Positions 1 through 6,485 are shown, counted from the first letter of the stretch. The stretch is 6,485 nucleotides of DNA from Acidobacteriota bacterium (GCA_003131705.1 PKUY01000385.1:8016-14500); one strand, 5' to 3'. Numbers and translations are program-made. Notes: generated from the letters alone by a model not told the origin.

Positions 1-2
1 AG

Positions 3-1163
3 CAGGCCAACCCGGACACGGGCATCGTTCGCGATCGTTGCAATGCGATCAAACCCGACAAAAGCGATCTCGGCAGCATTGCGGCAACAGGTTTCGGGCT
101 GACAGCGCTTTGCATCGGTGAAAAGCGCGGATACGTCTCACATGTGGAAGCGCGAGCGCGCGCCCTGAACACAATGCGCTTTTTGTGGAAGAGGCTGCCG
201 AATCATCGCGGCTTTTTCTATCACTGGGCGAATTTGGGCACGGGCGAACGGCTCTGGGATTCGGAAGTCTCGTCCGTCGACACGGCGATATTGCTCTGCG
301 GAATTCTCACGTGCCGCCAATATTTTCAGCACTCCGAAATTTCCGAGCTGGCGTCGCTGATTTTCAATCGTGTCGATTGGACGTGGCTTTCGGAAGACAC
401 GCGCATCCTGCCGCATGGCTGGACGCCGGAATCCGGCTTCCTGCAATATCGCTGGGACAATTACAGCGAGATGATGATGATGTATCTGCTCGGGCTGGGC
501 TCTACGTCGCATCCGCTGCCGGCCGAAACCTGGAGCGCGTGGAAGCGCGTGAAGTTCGAATATGACGGTATCCGCTACATTGGATCGTTTGCGCCGCTCT
601 TCGTGCATCAGTATTCGCAGGCGTGGTTTGATTTTCGCGGCAAGCGCGACCAGTACGCGGACTATTTTCAGAATTCCATCACCGCGACGGAAGTGCACCG
701 CCGTTTTTGCGTTGACCTCGCAAGTCGGTTTCCCGATTACAGCGACAATCTGTGGGGCATCACGGCTTCGGATTCACCGAGAGGATACGTGGTTTGGGGC
801 GGTCCTCCGGCGACAGGGCCGATCGACGGAACGGTTGTTCCCTGCGCCACCGCGGGATCGCTGCCGTTTCTTCCGCAGGCGACCGTGCGCGTCTTGCAAA
901 CGATCAAGAACCGCTATGGCAAGCGCGCGTGGACGCGATACGGATTCGTCGATGCGTTCAATCCGCTGACGAACTGGTATGACACCGACGCGGTCGGCAT
1001 CGACACGGGAATCAGCATGCTCATGGCGGAAAATGCGCGCACCGGGTTTGTGTGGGAGACATTCATGAAGAATCCGGAGGCGCAAAGAGGCATGGAACGC
1101 GCGGGATTCAAAAAATATCCCACGGGATACATGCCACAGTCGGGGAAAACTTCTCAAACCTGA
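3..1163 (+). CDS. Glucoamylase-like (GH144-type) glycoside hydrolase, 5'-truncated by window edge
   Basis: The reading frame is open from the first full codon at position 3 to a TGA stop at 1161-1163, giving 386 visible residues. The true start lies outside the window; the GTG at 144 falls inside conserved sequence and is not a credible start. The protein matches the glucoamylase-like family (Pfam PF10091, overlapping CAZy GH144) in its conserved blocks: SIAATGFGL (25-33), NHRGFFYHW (67-75), SEVSSVDTA (87-95), HGWTPESGF (138-146), FDFRGKRD (209-216), WGITASD (251-257), WGGPP (265-269), IDGTVVPCA (274-282) and YGFVDAFNP (313-321). Characterised GH144 members act on beta-1,2-glucans, and the same domain occurs inside cyclic beta-1,2-glucan synthases. 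That substrate is inferred here, and alpha-glucan activity is not excluded. The N-terminus, with any signal peptide, is missing, so location cannot be judged. The gene converges with the GH39 gene, 47 bases between stops. Confidence 0.88.
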   Translation, partial: QANPDTGIVRDRCNAIKPDKSDLGSIAATGFGLTALCIGEKRGYVSHVEARARALNTMRFLWKRLPNHRGFFYHWANLGTGERLWDSEVSSVDTAILLCGILTCRQYFQHSEISELASLIFNRVDWTWLSEDTRILPHGWTPESGFLQYRWDNYSEMMMMYLLGLGSTSHPLPAETWSAWKRVKFEYDGIRYIGSFAPLFVHQYSQAWFDFRGKRDQYADYFQNSITATEVHRRFCVDLASRFPDYSDNLWGITASDSPRGYVVWGGPPATGPIDGTVVPCATAGSLPFLPQATVRVLQTIKNRYGKRAWTRYGFVDAFNPLTNWYDTDAVGIDTGISMLMAENARTGFVWETFMKNPEAQRGMERAGFKKYPTGYMPQSGKTSQT

Positions 1164-1210
1164 TCGGAAGGCCAGGAACGCCTGCTACCCACCAGCGGAA
1201 CCCGCTTACC

Positions 1211-2791
1211 TTACTGTAATTCGATCAGCGCTAAGCCCTGCGCCGGCAACCCCAGCGTCAATTGCCCGTCCTGCACCCCTATAATTTCCGGAGGCGGTAA
1301 TTCCGCGGCTCGGCGAAGCTCTTCGATCTGTTTCGACGTCGGATAAGTAGGTCTGCCCATCGCGTCGTAGGCCTCTAGAAGCGATCCGTTCTTCACGTCG
1401 ACGCGTGAGATCAGCGCACGGTCATGCCCCGCGAATCCCTTGATCTTGATCGTGACCAACTTCGATTCGCCACGCTCGCCCGGCAAATACTCATTCCAAA
1501 CAGCGATCACCAGGGCTCCATCGGAGCGGCGCGTGACGAGGGCGGAATTCGATTCTTGCGCGATGCGCTGGTCGCCCAGCCGATGCAGCAGCTTGAAGGC
1601 GTTGAACGCCGGCTTCGGCAAACCATCGGCGGCAATGAGCCCGTAACCTCCGTAGAACGGCTGCTTCACCACGCCTTGCTCTTCAAATACGTCGGAAAAA
1701 GTCCAGTAGGAGAGCATGTCGACCAGGCCGTCGCACTGGCGGATCGTGTCGGCAAGCCAGGGGCCCATGAAAGTCGAGTCGGTGACATCGGGCTCGTTCT
1801 TATAGCTCGCGTTGTACTCGCTCCAAATAATCGGCAGGCCGGGCATCGCGGAAGCCTTCACCTGGTCGCTGACTTTGCGCACGGCGCGGCAAACCATTTG
1901 CGCGCGCGGGATATCTTCGCTCGTGCCAAACACATCTTTCGCCGAATCGTTCCCGTACACGTGGGTGGAAACAAAATCGAGGGGAATATGCTTTTCCGCG
2001 GCGTGACGCACAAACCGATCGACCCACGCGGCCTGCGCCGTCGCCGGTCCTCCAACTCGCAGCCGTGGATTTACGGTTTTCAGCGCCTGCGCCGTAACAT
2101 CGTAAAGCTCGTAATACGTCTGTTCCTTGGGATCACCGGCCCAGAAATCGAGGTTGGGCTCATTCCAAACCTCGAAATACCACTGCGAGACTTCGCCGAT
2201 CCCATAGCGATCTACAAGGTGCTGCGCGAAATGGGAGACCAGATCACCCCACCGGTTCCAATCCTTGGGCGGCGAGACAATCGGCGCATACCAAAACGGA
2301 TGCACGGCTTGTTGCGCGGCAAGTTTTCTTGGCATGAAACTCAATTCGACGAACGGGCGAACGCCGTTCTGGAGCAATCCGTCGTAAATCTGGTCCACAT
2401 AAGAGAAATTGTAGATGGGATTTCCGCCGGCATTTTCGCTGTAGAGGCCAACTTCATCGTCGAGGATCGCGTGAAAACGAATGTACTCGAAATCGGTAGC
2501 TTGCTTTACCTCGCGCAGATCGCGGCGATAGCTTTCGCGCAGGCTCAAAATCGCGCGGCCCGATCCAAACATACGCTCCCAGTAGTGCGGAAACGGATGG
2601 CTGGGCGCGGACGGATCGACCTCGATCGTTTCCGTTCGTGGTGCTCGCTGCGCTTGGACCTGATTATCTGAATCGGATTGTTGAGCGGTTAATGAAGTGC
2701 AGAGAGTAGTGATGCAAAAGCATGTAGCAAGCAGGCGGAGACAAACACGCTGAATGGTCCGCTTCACGAAATCGGGCTTGGCTGAACGCAT
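1211..2791 (-). CDS. Secreted glycoside hydrolase family 39 protein (beta-xylosidase-like)
   Basis: This gene encodes 526 residues, close to the roughly 500 of GH39 beta-xylosidases. An N-terminal positively charged segment and hydrophobic stretch (about 15-36, ending near SLTAQQ) looks like a signal peptide, so the enzyme is probably periplasmic or secreted. The TIM-barrel contains the expected retaining-glycosidase pair: FEVWNEPN with acid/base Glu211 (after Asn210), and IIWSEYN with nucleophile Glu325. The STHVYG block (275-280) and the GGYGLIAADG block (381-390) also fit the family. Residues after about 405 probably form the C-terminal beta-rich domain. GH39 contains beta-xylosidases and alpha-L-iduronidases as well as less studied specificities, so the substrate is open. 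The ATG at 2789-2791 gives the full signal peptide, but no Shine-Dalgarno sequence is visible before it. The gene lies 63 bases downstream of the ABC transporter on the same strand and may be read from that transcript. Confidence 0.9.
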   Translation of the reverse strand: MRSAKPDFVKRTIQRVCLRLLATCFCITTLCTSLTAQQSDSDNQVQAQRAPRTETIEVDPSAPSHPFPHYWERMFGSGRAILSLRESYRRDLREVKQATDFEYIRFHAILDDEVGLYSENAGGNPIYNFSYVDQIYDGLLQNGVRPFVELSFMPRKLAAQQAVHPFWYAPIVSPPKDWNRWGDLVSHFAQHLVDRYGIGEVSQWYFEVWNEPNLDFWAGDPKEQTYYELYDVTAQALKTVNPRLRVGGPATAQAAWVDRFVRHAAEKHIPLDFVSTHVYGNDSAKDVFGTSEDIPRAQMVCRAVRKVSDQVKASAMPGLPIIWSEYNASYKNEPDVTDSTFMGPWLADTIRQCDGLVDMLSYWTFSDVFEEQGVVKQPFYGGYGLIAADGLPKPAFNAFKLLHRLGDQRIAQESNSALVTRRSDGALVIAVWNEYLPGERGESKLVTIKIKGFAGHDRALISRVDVKNGSLLEAYDAMGRPTYPTSKQIEELRRAAELPPPEIIGVQDGQLTLGLPAQGLALIELQ

Positions 2792-2845
2792 CGGTCGGGC
2801 TGAAAGCTGAACATAGCACGGCCGCGCGTGCGCCCGGTCTTTTAT

Positions 2846-2860
2846 CGGTAACGTTTACCG
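2846..2860. repeat. Short inverted repeat over the ABC transporter stop codon
   Basis: Positions 2846-2851 (CGGTAA) and 2855-2860 (TTACCG) are perfect 6-bp complementary arms around a 3-base loop. The right arm contains the transporter's TAA stop on the minus strand. No U-run follows in the minus-strand direction, so this is not a convincing intrinsic terminator. That is compatible with read-through into the GH39 gene. Confidence 0.4.
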
Positions 2861-4690
2861 GTAGCTGGCGGCTTGCAGTTCGAACATTTCCGCGTAGAGG
2901 CCGCCGTCTTTCACAAGCTGATCGTGATGGCCCTGTTCGGCAATCCCGCCATTTTCGAGAACCAGGATGCGATCCACCATTCTGACGGTGGACATACGGT
3001 GAGAAATCAGCATCGCCATTTTGCCGTGTGTCAGTTCGGCAAAGCGCTGAAAGACGTCGTGCTCGGATCGCGCGTCAAGCGCGGCCGTGGGCTCGTCAAG
3101 AACCAGCAATTGCGCGTCGCGCAGATGCGCACGGGCCAAGGCGATTTTCTGCCATTCCCCGCCGGACAGATCCATGCCACCTTCAAAACGGCAGCCGAGA
3201 AGCTGGTCGTAACCCTTGGGCAGTTTCTGAATCACGCTTTCGGCGAAACTCTTGATTGCCGCGCCGCGAATCCTGAACTGATTGTTCGCGTCCTCGATTC
3301 GGCCAACAGCGATGTTTTCAGAAGCCGTCATCTCGTAGTGCATGAAATCTTGAAAGATGACGCCGATTTCTTTCCACAGATCGTCGAGGTTATATTCTCG
3401 CAGATCCACGCCGTCGAGCAGGATTTGCCCCTCGGTGGGGTCGTATAAACGCGTGAGAAGTTTCACTATAGTCGTCTTGCCCTGGCCGTTCGCGCCCACC
3501 AGTGCGAGCCGCTCACCCGGCTCCATCTTCAGATTGATTCCGTTAAGAACTTTGCGACGGCTTCCGGGATACGCAAAGGACACGTTCTTGAATTCGATTC
3601 CCTGCCGGATCGGCCGAGGAGCCAGCAACGCGCCGGGCTTCGAGAGAATTTGGGGCTGAACGGAGAAGAACTCCACCAGGTCCGTCAAGAACAGCGACTG
3701 GTCGGCAATGCCAGAGAATGTGGTGAAAAGCCCCTGGATATTCGCGCTCGCGCCGGCGATCGCCCCGGTCAACAAGATCAATTGGCCCATGGTCAGCAAG
3801 CCAATCACTGTTTGATGGATCACGAAGCCATACGCACCGTAGTAGCCCAGCGTGCCGAGAAAAGTGAGAAGCGTGCCAAAGATCAGTTTACGCTTAGCCA
3901 AACCCACGTTCTGAAGATGAAGTGTGTCCGAGAGTTTCTTGTAGCGCCCGATCAAAAACGGGCCGAGTCCGAACAGTTTTAGTTCCTTGGCACTCTCCCG
4001 GCTGCCGCCGAGAACTCGCAGGTACTCCATCTGTCGCCGCGCCGGTGTCTGCGCAAAGTTTAATGAATAGCCCAGAAAGGCAAAGTGGGTCTCGCCAAGG
4101 AAGGCAGGCACCACGCATACGATTAGGAAAGCGAGGAGCAAGGGAGAGAAGAAGATAATTGCAGCCGCAAAGCTGACCGTGGTGATGAATTCCTGGATCA
4201 GCCGCCCGGTCATCTGGATCATCATGACTCGGTCGGTTCCCTGCGCCCTGGCACGCTCCATCTTGTCGTAGAAGAGCGGATCTTCGTAACGAGTCAGATC
4301 GAGACGCGATGCGTGCTCCATCGTCTGCGTGCTGATGCTGCGGGTGAATTTATCCGCGAGGACTGTGTCGCAAAATTCGATCACGCGGCCCAGACTCGTC
4401 GCCATGGCCACCAGCACGAATTCGAGCACTACAAGCCACCAGAAAAATTTGGGAAGCGCCGCGCGATAGGAGATGTGATGAAAAATCGAATCGATAATGA
4501 CCCTGGTCACCCACAGGACGGCTACCGGGATTACGGAAACGATCAGGCGCACAAGCAGGCTGCCAATTACAACGCCTGGCGCTGAGGTCCACACCATCTT
4601 GAAAACCGGCGGAACCTTACGGAGTGCACCAAGTCGTTCTCCCCACTTCGGTGAAGGCGTTGGCTGGCATTCTGGGATCTCGTCTTTCAT
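2855..4690 (-). CDS. Exporter-type ABC transporter, fused permease and ATPase
   Basis: This is an ABC half-transporter of 611 residues from the ATG at 4688-4690. The N-terminal half is a membrane domain with hydrophobic segments near residues 39-67, 80-101, 168-199 (probably two helices), 269-291 and 296-318. The C-terminal half (about 364-600) is a complete nucleotide-binding domain: Walker A GANGQGKTT (Lys405), Q-loop VIFQD (Gln447), signature LSGGE (508-512), Walker B LLVLDE with catalytic Glu533, D-loop ALD (537-539) and H-loop His564. All catalytic elements are intact, so it should work as a homodimeric, or possibly heterodimeric, inner-membrane exporter. The cargo (lipid, peptide or drug) cannot be read from sequence. 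An in-frame TTG at 4726 would add 12 residues. It has only a weak GGA upstream, while the ATG has a distant GAGGA about 15 bases away, so the start is uncertain. The GH39 gene follows on the same strand. Confidence 0.93.
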   Translation of the reverse strand: MKDEIPECQPTPSPKWGERLGALRKVPPVFKMVWTSAPGVVIGSLLVRLIVSVIPVAVLWVTRVIIDSIFHHISYRAALPKFFWWLVVLEFVLVAMATSLGRVIEFCDTVLADKFTRSISTQTMEHASRLDLTRYEDPLFYDKMERARAQGTDRVMMIQMTGRLIQEFITTVSFAAAIIFFSPLLLAFLIVCVVPAFLGETHFAFLGYSLNFAQTPARRQMEYLRVLGGSRESAKELKLFGLGPFLIGRYKKLSDTLHLQNVGLAKRKLIFGTLLTFLGTLGYYGAYGFVIHQTVIGLLTMGQLILLTGAIAGASANIQGLFTTFSGIADQSLFLTDLVEFFSVQPQILSKPGALLAPRPIRQGIEFKNVSFAYPGSRRKVLNGINLKMEPGERLALVGANGQGKTTIVKLLTRLYDPTEGQILLDGVDLREYNLDDLWKEIGVIFQDFMHYEMTASENIAVGRIEDANNQFRIRGAAIKSFAESVIQKLPKGYDQLLGCRFEGGMDLSGGEWQKIALARAHLRDAQLLVLDEPTAALDARSEHDVFQRFAELTHGKMAMLISHRMSTVRMVDRILVLENGGIAEQGHHDQLVKDGGLYAEMFELQAASYR

Positions 4691-4944
4691 CGGGCCAAGT
4701 GTCCATCCTCTCGTCGTCGAGAACAAGCTTATCCAAAAATTTAAGCTACAAACTAGGTACTAGCACGCGGACTGCCAGGCTGAGATCTCCGCAACTCTCA
4801 CCGCTAGCTACACTTACGCCTAGGACCCTTGGGGCTGCACACGCTTTTTTTCTTGCGGTCAGCAATTTCTATCTAGTAGGCCTTGGAGAGAATCTTGGCG
4901 CGGATATACGGGTATAAGACTTGAGTGGTGCTTGTCTGGAATTA

Positions 4945-4970
4945 GGAGGCGGTCCCCTGGGACCGCCTCC
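4945..4970 (-). terminator. Strong perfect hairpin, likely transcription terminator of the SYLF gene
   Basis: Positions 4945-4956 (GGAGGCGGTCCC) and 4959-4970 (GGGACCGCCTCC) are perfect 12-bp complementary arms with only two bases between them, so in RNA the top pairs would open into a larger loop. It lies about 40 bases past the SYLF stop codon in the minus-strand direction. Only a short TAATT follows the stem, so the U-tract is weak. A terminator or a 3'-end stabilising structure is the likeliest role. Its symmetry means it could also act on plus-strand transcripts. Confidence 0.5.
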
Positions 4971-4979
4971 GTTTCGCTG

Positions 4980-5007
4980 CGACGGACGCTTGAAGGTTTC
5001 TCCGTCG
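4980..5007 (-). repeat. Second hairpin just after the SYLF stop codon
   Basis: Positions 4980-4986 (CGACGGA) and 5001-5007 (TCCGTCG) form perfect 7-bp arms with a 14-base loop. It starts four bases beyond the SYLF stop in the minus-strand transcript and precedes the stronger hairpin at 4945-4970. Together they form a structured 3' untranslated region. Confidence 0.45.
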
Positions 5008-5010
5008 TTA

Positions 5011-5706
5011 TTAGGAGGCTTTTGCTTGCGCCGCGTACGACCGGATCTCATGCAACAAGGGTCGGGCCGACTCCGGGACCGCAACCTTTCCCCGGTAGAT
5101 ATCGTGACGGTCGACATTCTCTCCGTACATGGCCTGGTCTCCGCTCTTGTCCGATTGCACCACAGCTCCGTCAAGACTTACACCCGCAAAAACGCCCTTT
5201 GCGCGCGAGTAAGTCAGAATTTCGGCTCGAAGTTTCACGTCGGTGCTGGCGGCGGCATCGCGTCCAACCGGTCCTGCGGCGACCGAGGCATCCGCGCCTA
5301 GCTTGAACTTATCGCTAAGCAGGTTTTGGAGGGCGCGATCGTTCATAAAGAGCATCACGATATCTGTGGAAGAGCCGCCAATCTGGTATCCAACGCTGCC
5401 TCCATCGATTGCGACGAACATGGGTGCGGACCATCCGTGTGCCGTATGGCACGTTGCGAGTCCCCGACCATGGTTAGCGCCCAAAATAAACGCGAATTTC
5501 AGTTCTCCCGGAATGATCGCGATGCATTTGGCCGTTTCCAACAGCTCCTGGGGTATGCCCTTGTCGGGCGTGTCCATAATCTCTTTGAAAACCGTGGTGG
5601 CATGTTGGATCCGTTTCACGTCATCTTCGCGGTCCGAAGCGGATGCAACAGCGGGCCAGCCCAAAAACAAAACGAGGGCTGAAACAACAAGCAGATTTCT
5701 CGACAT
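5011..5706 (-). CDS. Secreted SYLF-domain (YSC84-like) lipid-binding protein
   Basis: The ATG at 5704-5706 gives a 231-residue protein. It is chosen because it begins a clean signal peptide (hydrophobic core about 5-16, probable cleavage after Ala21-Ser22-Ala23) and follows AGAGGAG with an 8-base spacer to AGGAG. The longer frame to 5784 lacks both and adds non-homologous residues. The mature part matches the bacterial SYLF/YSC84 family (Pfam PF04366): VFKEIMDTPDKGIP (39-52), GWSAPMFV (91-98), YQIGGSSTDIVMLFMND (107-123), KLGADASVAAGPVGRD (135-150), and YSRAKGVFAGVSLDGA (166-181). Eukaryotic SYLF domains bind phosphoinositides; bacterial members are exported and their role is unknown, perhaps binding lipid or glycan in the periplasm. 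The CIAIIP segment (61-66) is typical of the family's first strand. It is divergent from the YtxH gene and is followed by two hairpins, so it is probably transcribed alone. Confidence 0.93.
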   Translation of the reverse strand: MSRNLLVVSALVLFLGWPAVASASDREDDVKRIQHATTVFKEIMDTPDKGIPQELLETAKCIAIIPGELKFAFILGANHGRGLATCHTAHGWSAPMFVAIDGGSVGYQIGGSSTDIVMLFMNDRALQNLLSDKFKLGADASVAAGPVGRDAAASTDVKLRAEILTYSRAKGVFAGVSLDGAVVQSDKSGDQAMYGENVDRHDIYRGKVAVPESARPLLHEIRSYAAQAKAS

Positions 5707-5714
5707 ACGGTTCG

Positions 5715-5721
5715 CTCCTCT
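5715..5721 (-). promoter_or_regulatory. Shine-Dalgarno sequence of the SYLF gene
   Basis: The minus strand reads AGAGGAG here. The AGGAG core is 8 bases before the ATG at 5706. It decides the start in favour of the signal-peptide ATG rather than the upstream in-frame codon at 5784. Confidence 0.8.
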
Positions 5722-6183
5722 AACTTCGAAATTTAATCGATTGGCTGGGATGTTTTCATCGGTGACGGCCGATATCACAATCACAGCAGGACAGGATTTC
5801 TCAAGCCCGACGATACCCCGCTTGGGTGGGGGATTACATACCTCGAACCATGTAGTTTCTGGTATTCGTTCCTCTACGTTACGCTCCCAGTTCGGGAAAC
5901 CCGCTGGCCTCTAGGTCTTACGGCACATCCGTATTCAATTGCCTAGTTGCGCTCGTGACCTGTGTCGCCAGCCTCAGGTCATGCATCTCGTGACGGATTC
6001 CTCCACAGAATCTCAGTGCTTCCGGGTATGGCGCGGGAATTCGTACCGAAGTACCGTGAATGCGTCGCGACCACTGGACGTGGACGCGCCTAGTTCTTCA
6101 GGTGCGGAAGGCGATTTAAACTGAACGTATCGCGTTTACCGCCGATGCATGCATTTCAGAAGCACAATGAGTGATCCGAGTCG
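5722..6183. other. Long non-coding region between divergent SYLF and YtxH genes
   Basis: About 460 bases separate the two ribosome binding sites. No frame here encodes a recognisable protein; the 61-codon plus-strand frame at 5939-6124 starts with TTG, lacks a Shine-Dalgarno sequence and has no familiar motif. The region must hold both promoters, but I see no consensus sigma-70 pair. It carries several small inverted repeats: CGGG/CCCG at 5893-5903, TGACCTG/CAGGTCA at 5956-5981, an interrupted stem at 6062-6087, and a 10-bp palindrome ATGCATGCAT at 6145-6154. A direct repeat GTACCG occurs at 6043-6048 and 6051-6056. A small RNA or a long leader for YtxH is possible but unproven. Confidence 0.55.
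5956..5981 (+). repeat. 7-bp inverted repeat upstream of YtxH
   Basis: TGACCTG at 5956-5962 and CAGGTCA at 5975-5981 are perfect complementary arms with a 12-base loop. It could be an operator for a dimeric regulator or an RNA stem. No U-run follows it, so it is not a terminator. Chance occurrence is not excluded. Confidence 0.35.
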
Positions 6184-6190
6184 AAGGAGG
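6184..6190 (+). promoter_or_regulatory. Shine-Dalgarno sequence of the YtxH gene
   Basis: AAGGAGG lies 5 bases before the ATG at 6196-6198. It is a near-perfect match to the anti-Shine-Dalgarno sequence and suggests efficient translation. Confidence 0.85.
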
Positions 6191-6195
6191 AATCC

Positions 6196-6477
6196 ATGAG
6201 AGCAAATAAGTTGCCGCAAACTGTTCTTGGTTTTGCAGTGGGGCTGGGCGTAGGCGCCGCTATCGGCATGCTTTTCGCACCCAAGTCGGGTGAGGACACC
6301 CGCGAATATCTTTTGGACGGTGCACGAGACGCAGTCGATGACGCGGTTGCAACCGGCCGGAAGTTCACCCGTCGCGCAAAGCAGGCGGTAGATCAAGTCG
6401 TGGGCGACGTCACCGATCACGTCAGAGACGTAACCGATGCCGGCGAACGTGCTTACACGAAGGCAAAATCGGCCTAG
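6196..6477 (+). CDS. YtxH domain-containing protein
   Basis: This is a complete 93-residue gene with a TAG stop at 6475-6477. Residues 8-27 form a glycine-rich hydrophobic segment (LGFAVGLGVGAAIGMLF), followed at once by the YtxH hallmark LFAPKSGEDTR (26-36). The rest is a charged, alanine-rich, probably helical tail with repeated DVTD-type units (71-74, 78-81). YtxH proteins (Pfam PF12732) are small membrane-anchored proteins, some linked to general stress responses in Bacillus; their biochemical role is unknown. I predict one membrane anchor with a cytoplasmic or periplasmic coil. A strong Shine-Dalgarno sequence precedes it and about 490 bases of non-coding DNA lie upstream, leaving room for regulated expression. 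No further gene fits in the eight bases that remain. Confidence 0.9.
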   Translation: MRANKLPQTVLGFAVGLGVGAAIGMLFAPKSGEDTREYLLDGARDAVDDAVATGRKFTRRAKQAVDQVVGDVTDHVRDVTDAGERAYTKAKSA

Positions 6478-6485
6478 CAGCATAA

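Larger units (their letters stand above)
4691..5010. other. Non-coding region between ABC transporter and SYLF genes
   Basis: This stretch of about 320 bases holds no convincing gene on either strand; the open frames across it are short, start with weak codons and resemble no family I know. It should contain the promoter of the ABC transporter (minus strand), but I find no good -35/-10 pair. The end nearest the SYLF gene carries two hairpins (4945-4970 and 4980-5007). The part at 4740-4880 is relatively AT-rich, contains five CTAG tetramers and has a seven-T run at 4845-4851 on the plus strand. Confidence 0.6.

Noticed and set aside
1194..1206. Small AGCGG/CCGCT inverted repeat between the convergent glycosidase genes
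   Set aside because: Only a 5-bp stem with a 3-base loop and no T-run on either side; too weak to call a bidirectional terminator.
1424..2671. 415-codon open frame on the plus strand opposite the GH39 gene
   Set aside because: It lies wholly antisense to a gene with clear catalytic motifs, and its translation is rich in Arg and Ile with no recognisable domain; it is a codon-bias shadow.
2873..3448. 191-codon plus-strand frame opposite the ABC ATPase domain
   Set aside because: Antisense to the Walker and signature motifs of the transporter, with no family resemblance and no ribosome binding site of note.
4845..4851. Run of seven T on the plus strand, considered as a terminator tail
   Set aside because: No stable GC-rich stem precedes it and no plus-strand gene ends nearby.
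4921..5306. Overlapping plus-strand frames of 124-126 codons across the SYLF 3' end
   Set aside because: They run through the 12-bp hairpin and antisense to SYLF, and their sequences are low-complexity Arg/Gly/Pro-rich with no known motif.
5894..5920. GGAAAC followed by GTCTTA, considered as an ECF sigma-factor promoter for YtxH
   Set aside because: The spacing is short, the match is loose and it lies nearly 300 bases from the start codon; not enough to support a promoter call.
5939..6124. 61-codon plus-strand frame between SYLF and YtxH
   Set aside because: TTG start, no Shine-Dalgarno sequence, no homology I recognise, and composition typical of non-coding DNA.

Overview
The window is a moderately GC-rich bacterial chromosome segment. 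It holds five recognisable protein genes, no RNA genes, and no mobile elements or CRISPR array that I can see. The protein repertoire is what I would expect from a soil Acidobacteriota (Terriglobia-type) genome: a GH144/glucoamylase-like hydrolase, a secreted GH39 enzyme, a fused permease-ATPase exporter, a secreted SYLF-domain protein and a YtxH stress protein. The taxonomic guess is inferred from protein style, not from a marker gene.

Left part (1-2791): a 5'-truncated plus-strand gene of the glucoamylase-like/GH144 family converges on a minus-strand GH39 glycosidase with a signal peptide. Only 47 bases separate the two stop codons. Both enzymes act on glycosides, so this end looks like a small carbohydrate-processing patch. 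Middle (2855-4690, minus): an exporter-type ABC half-transporter lies upstream of the GH39 gene on the same strand, with a 63-base gap, so the two may be co-transcribed. The transporter is not a sugar importer, so its link to sugar use is unproven.

Right part (4691-6485): a 320-base non-coding stretch contains a perfect 12-bp inverted repeat and a second 7-bp hairpin downstream of the SYLF gene (5011-5706, minus). About 490 bases of non-coding DNA then separate the SYLF gene from a divergent YtxH gene (6196-6477, plus). Both have strong Shine-Dalgarno sequences and both encode envelope-associated, stress-type proteins.

Nothing here is clearly a new biological system. The observations most worth checking are the possible mutually exclusive RNA folds after the SYLF stop codon, the large structured intergenic region between SYLF and YtxH, and the grouping of two glycosidases with an exporter.
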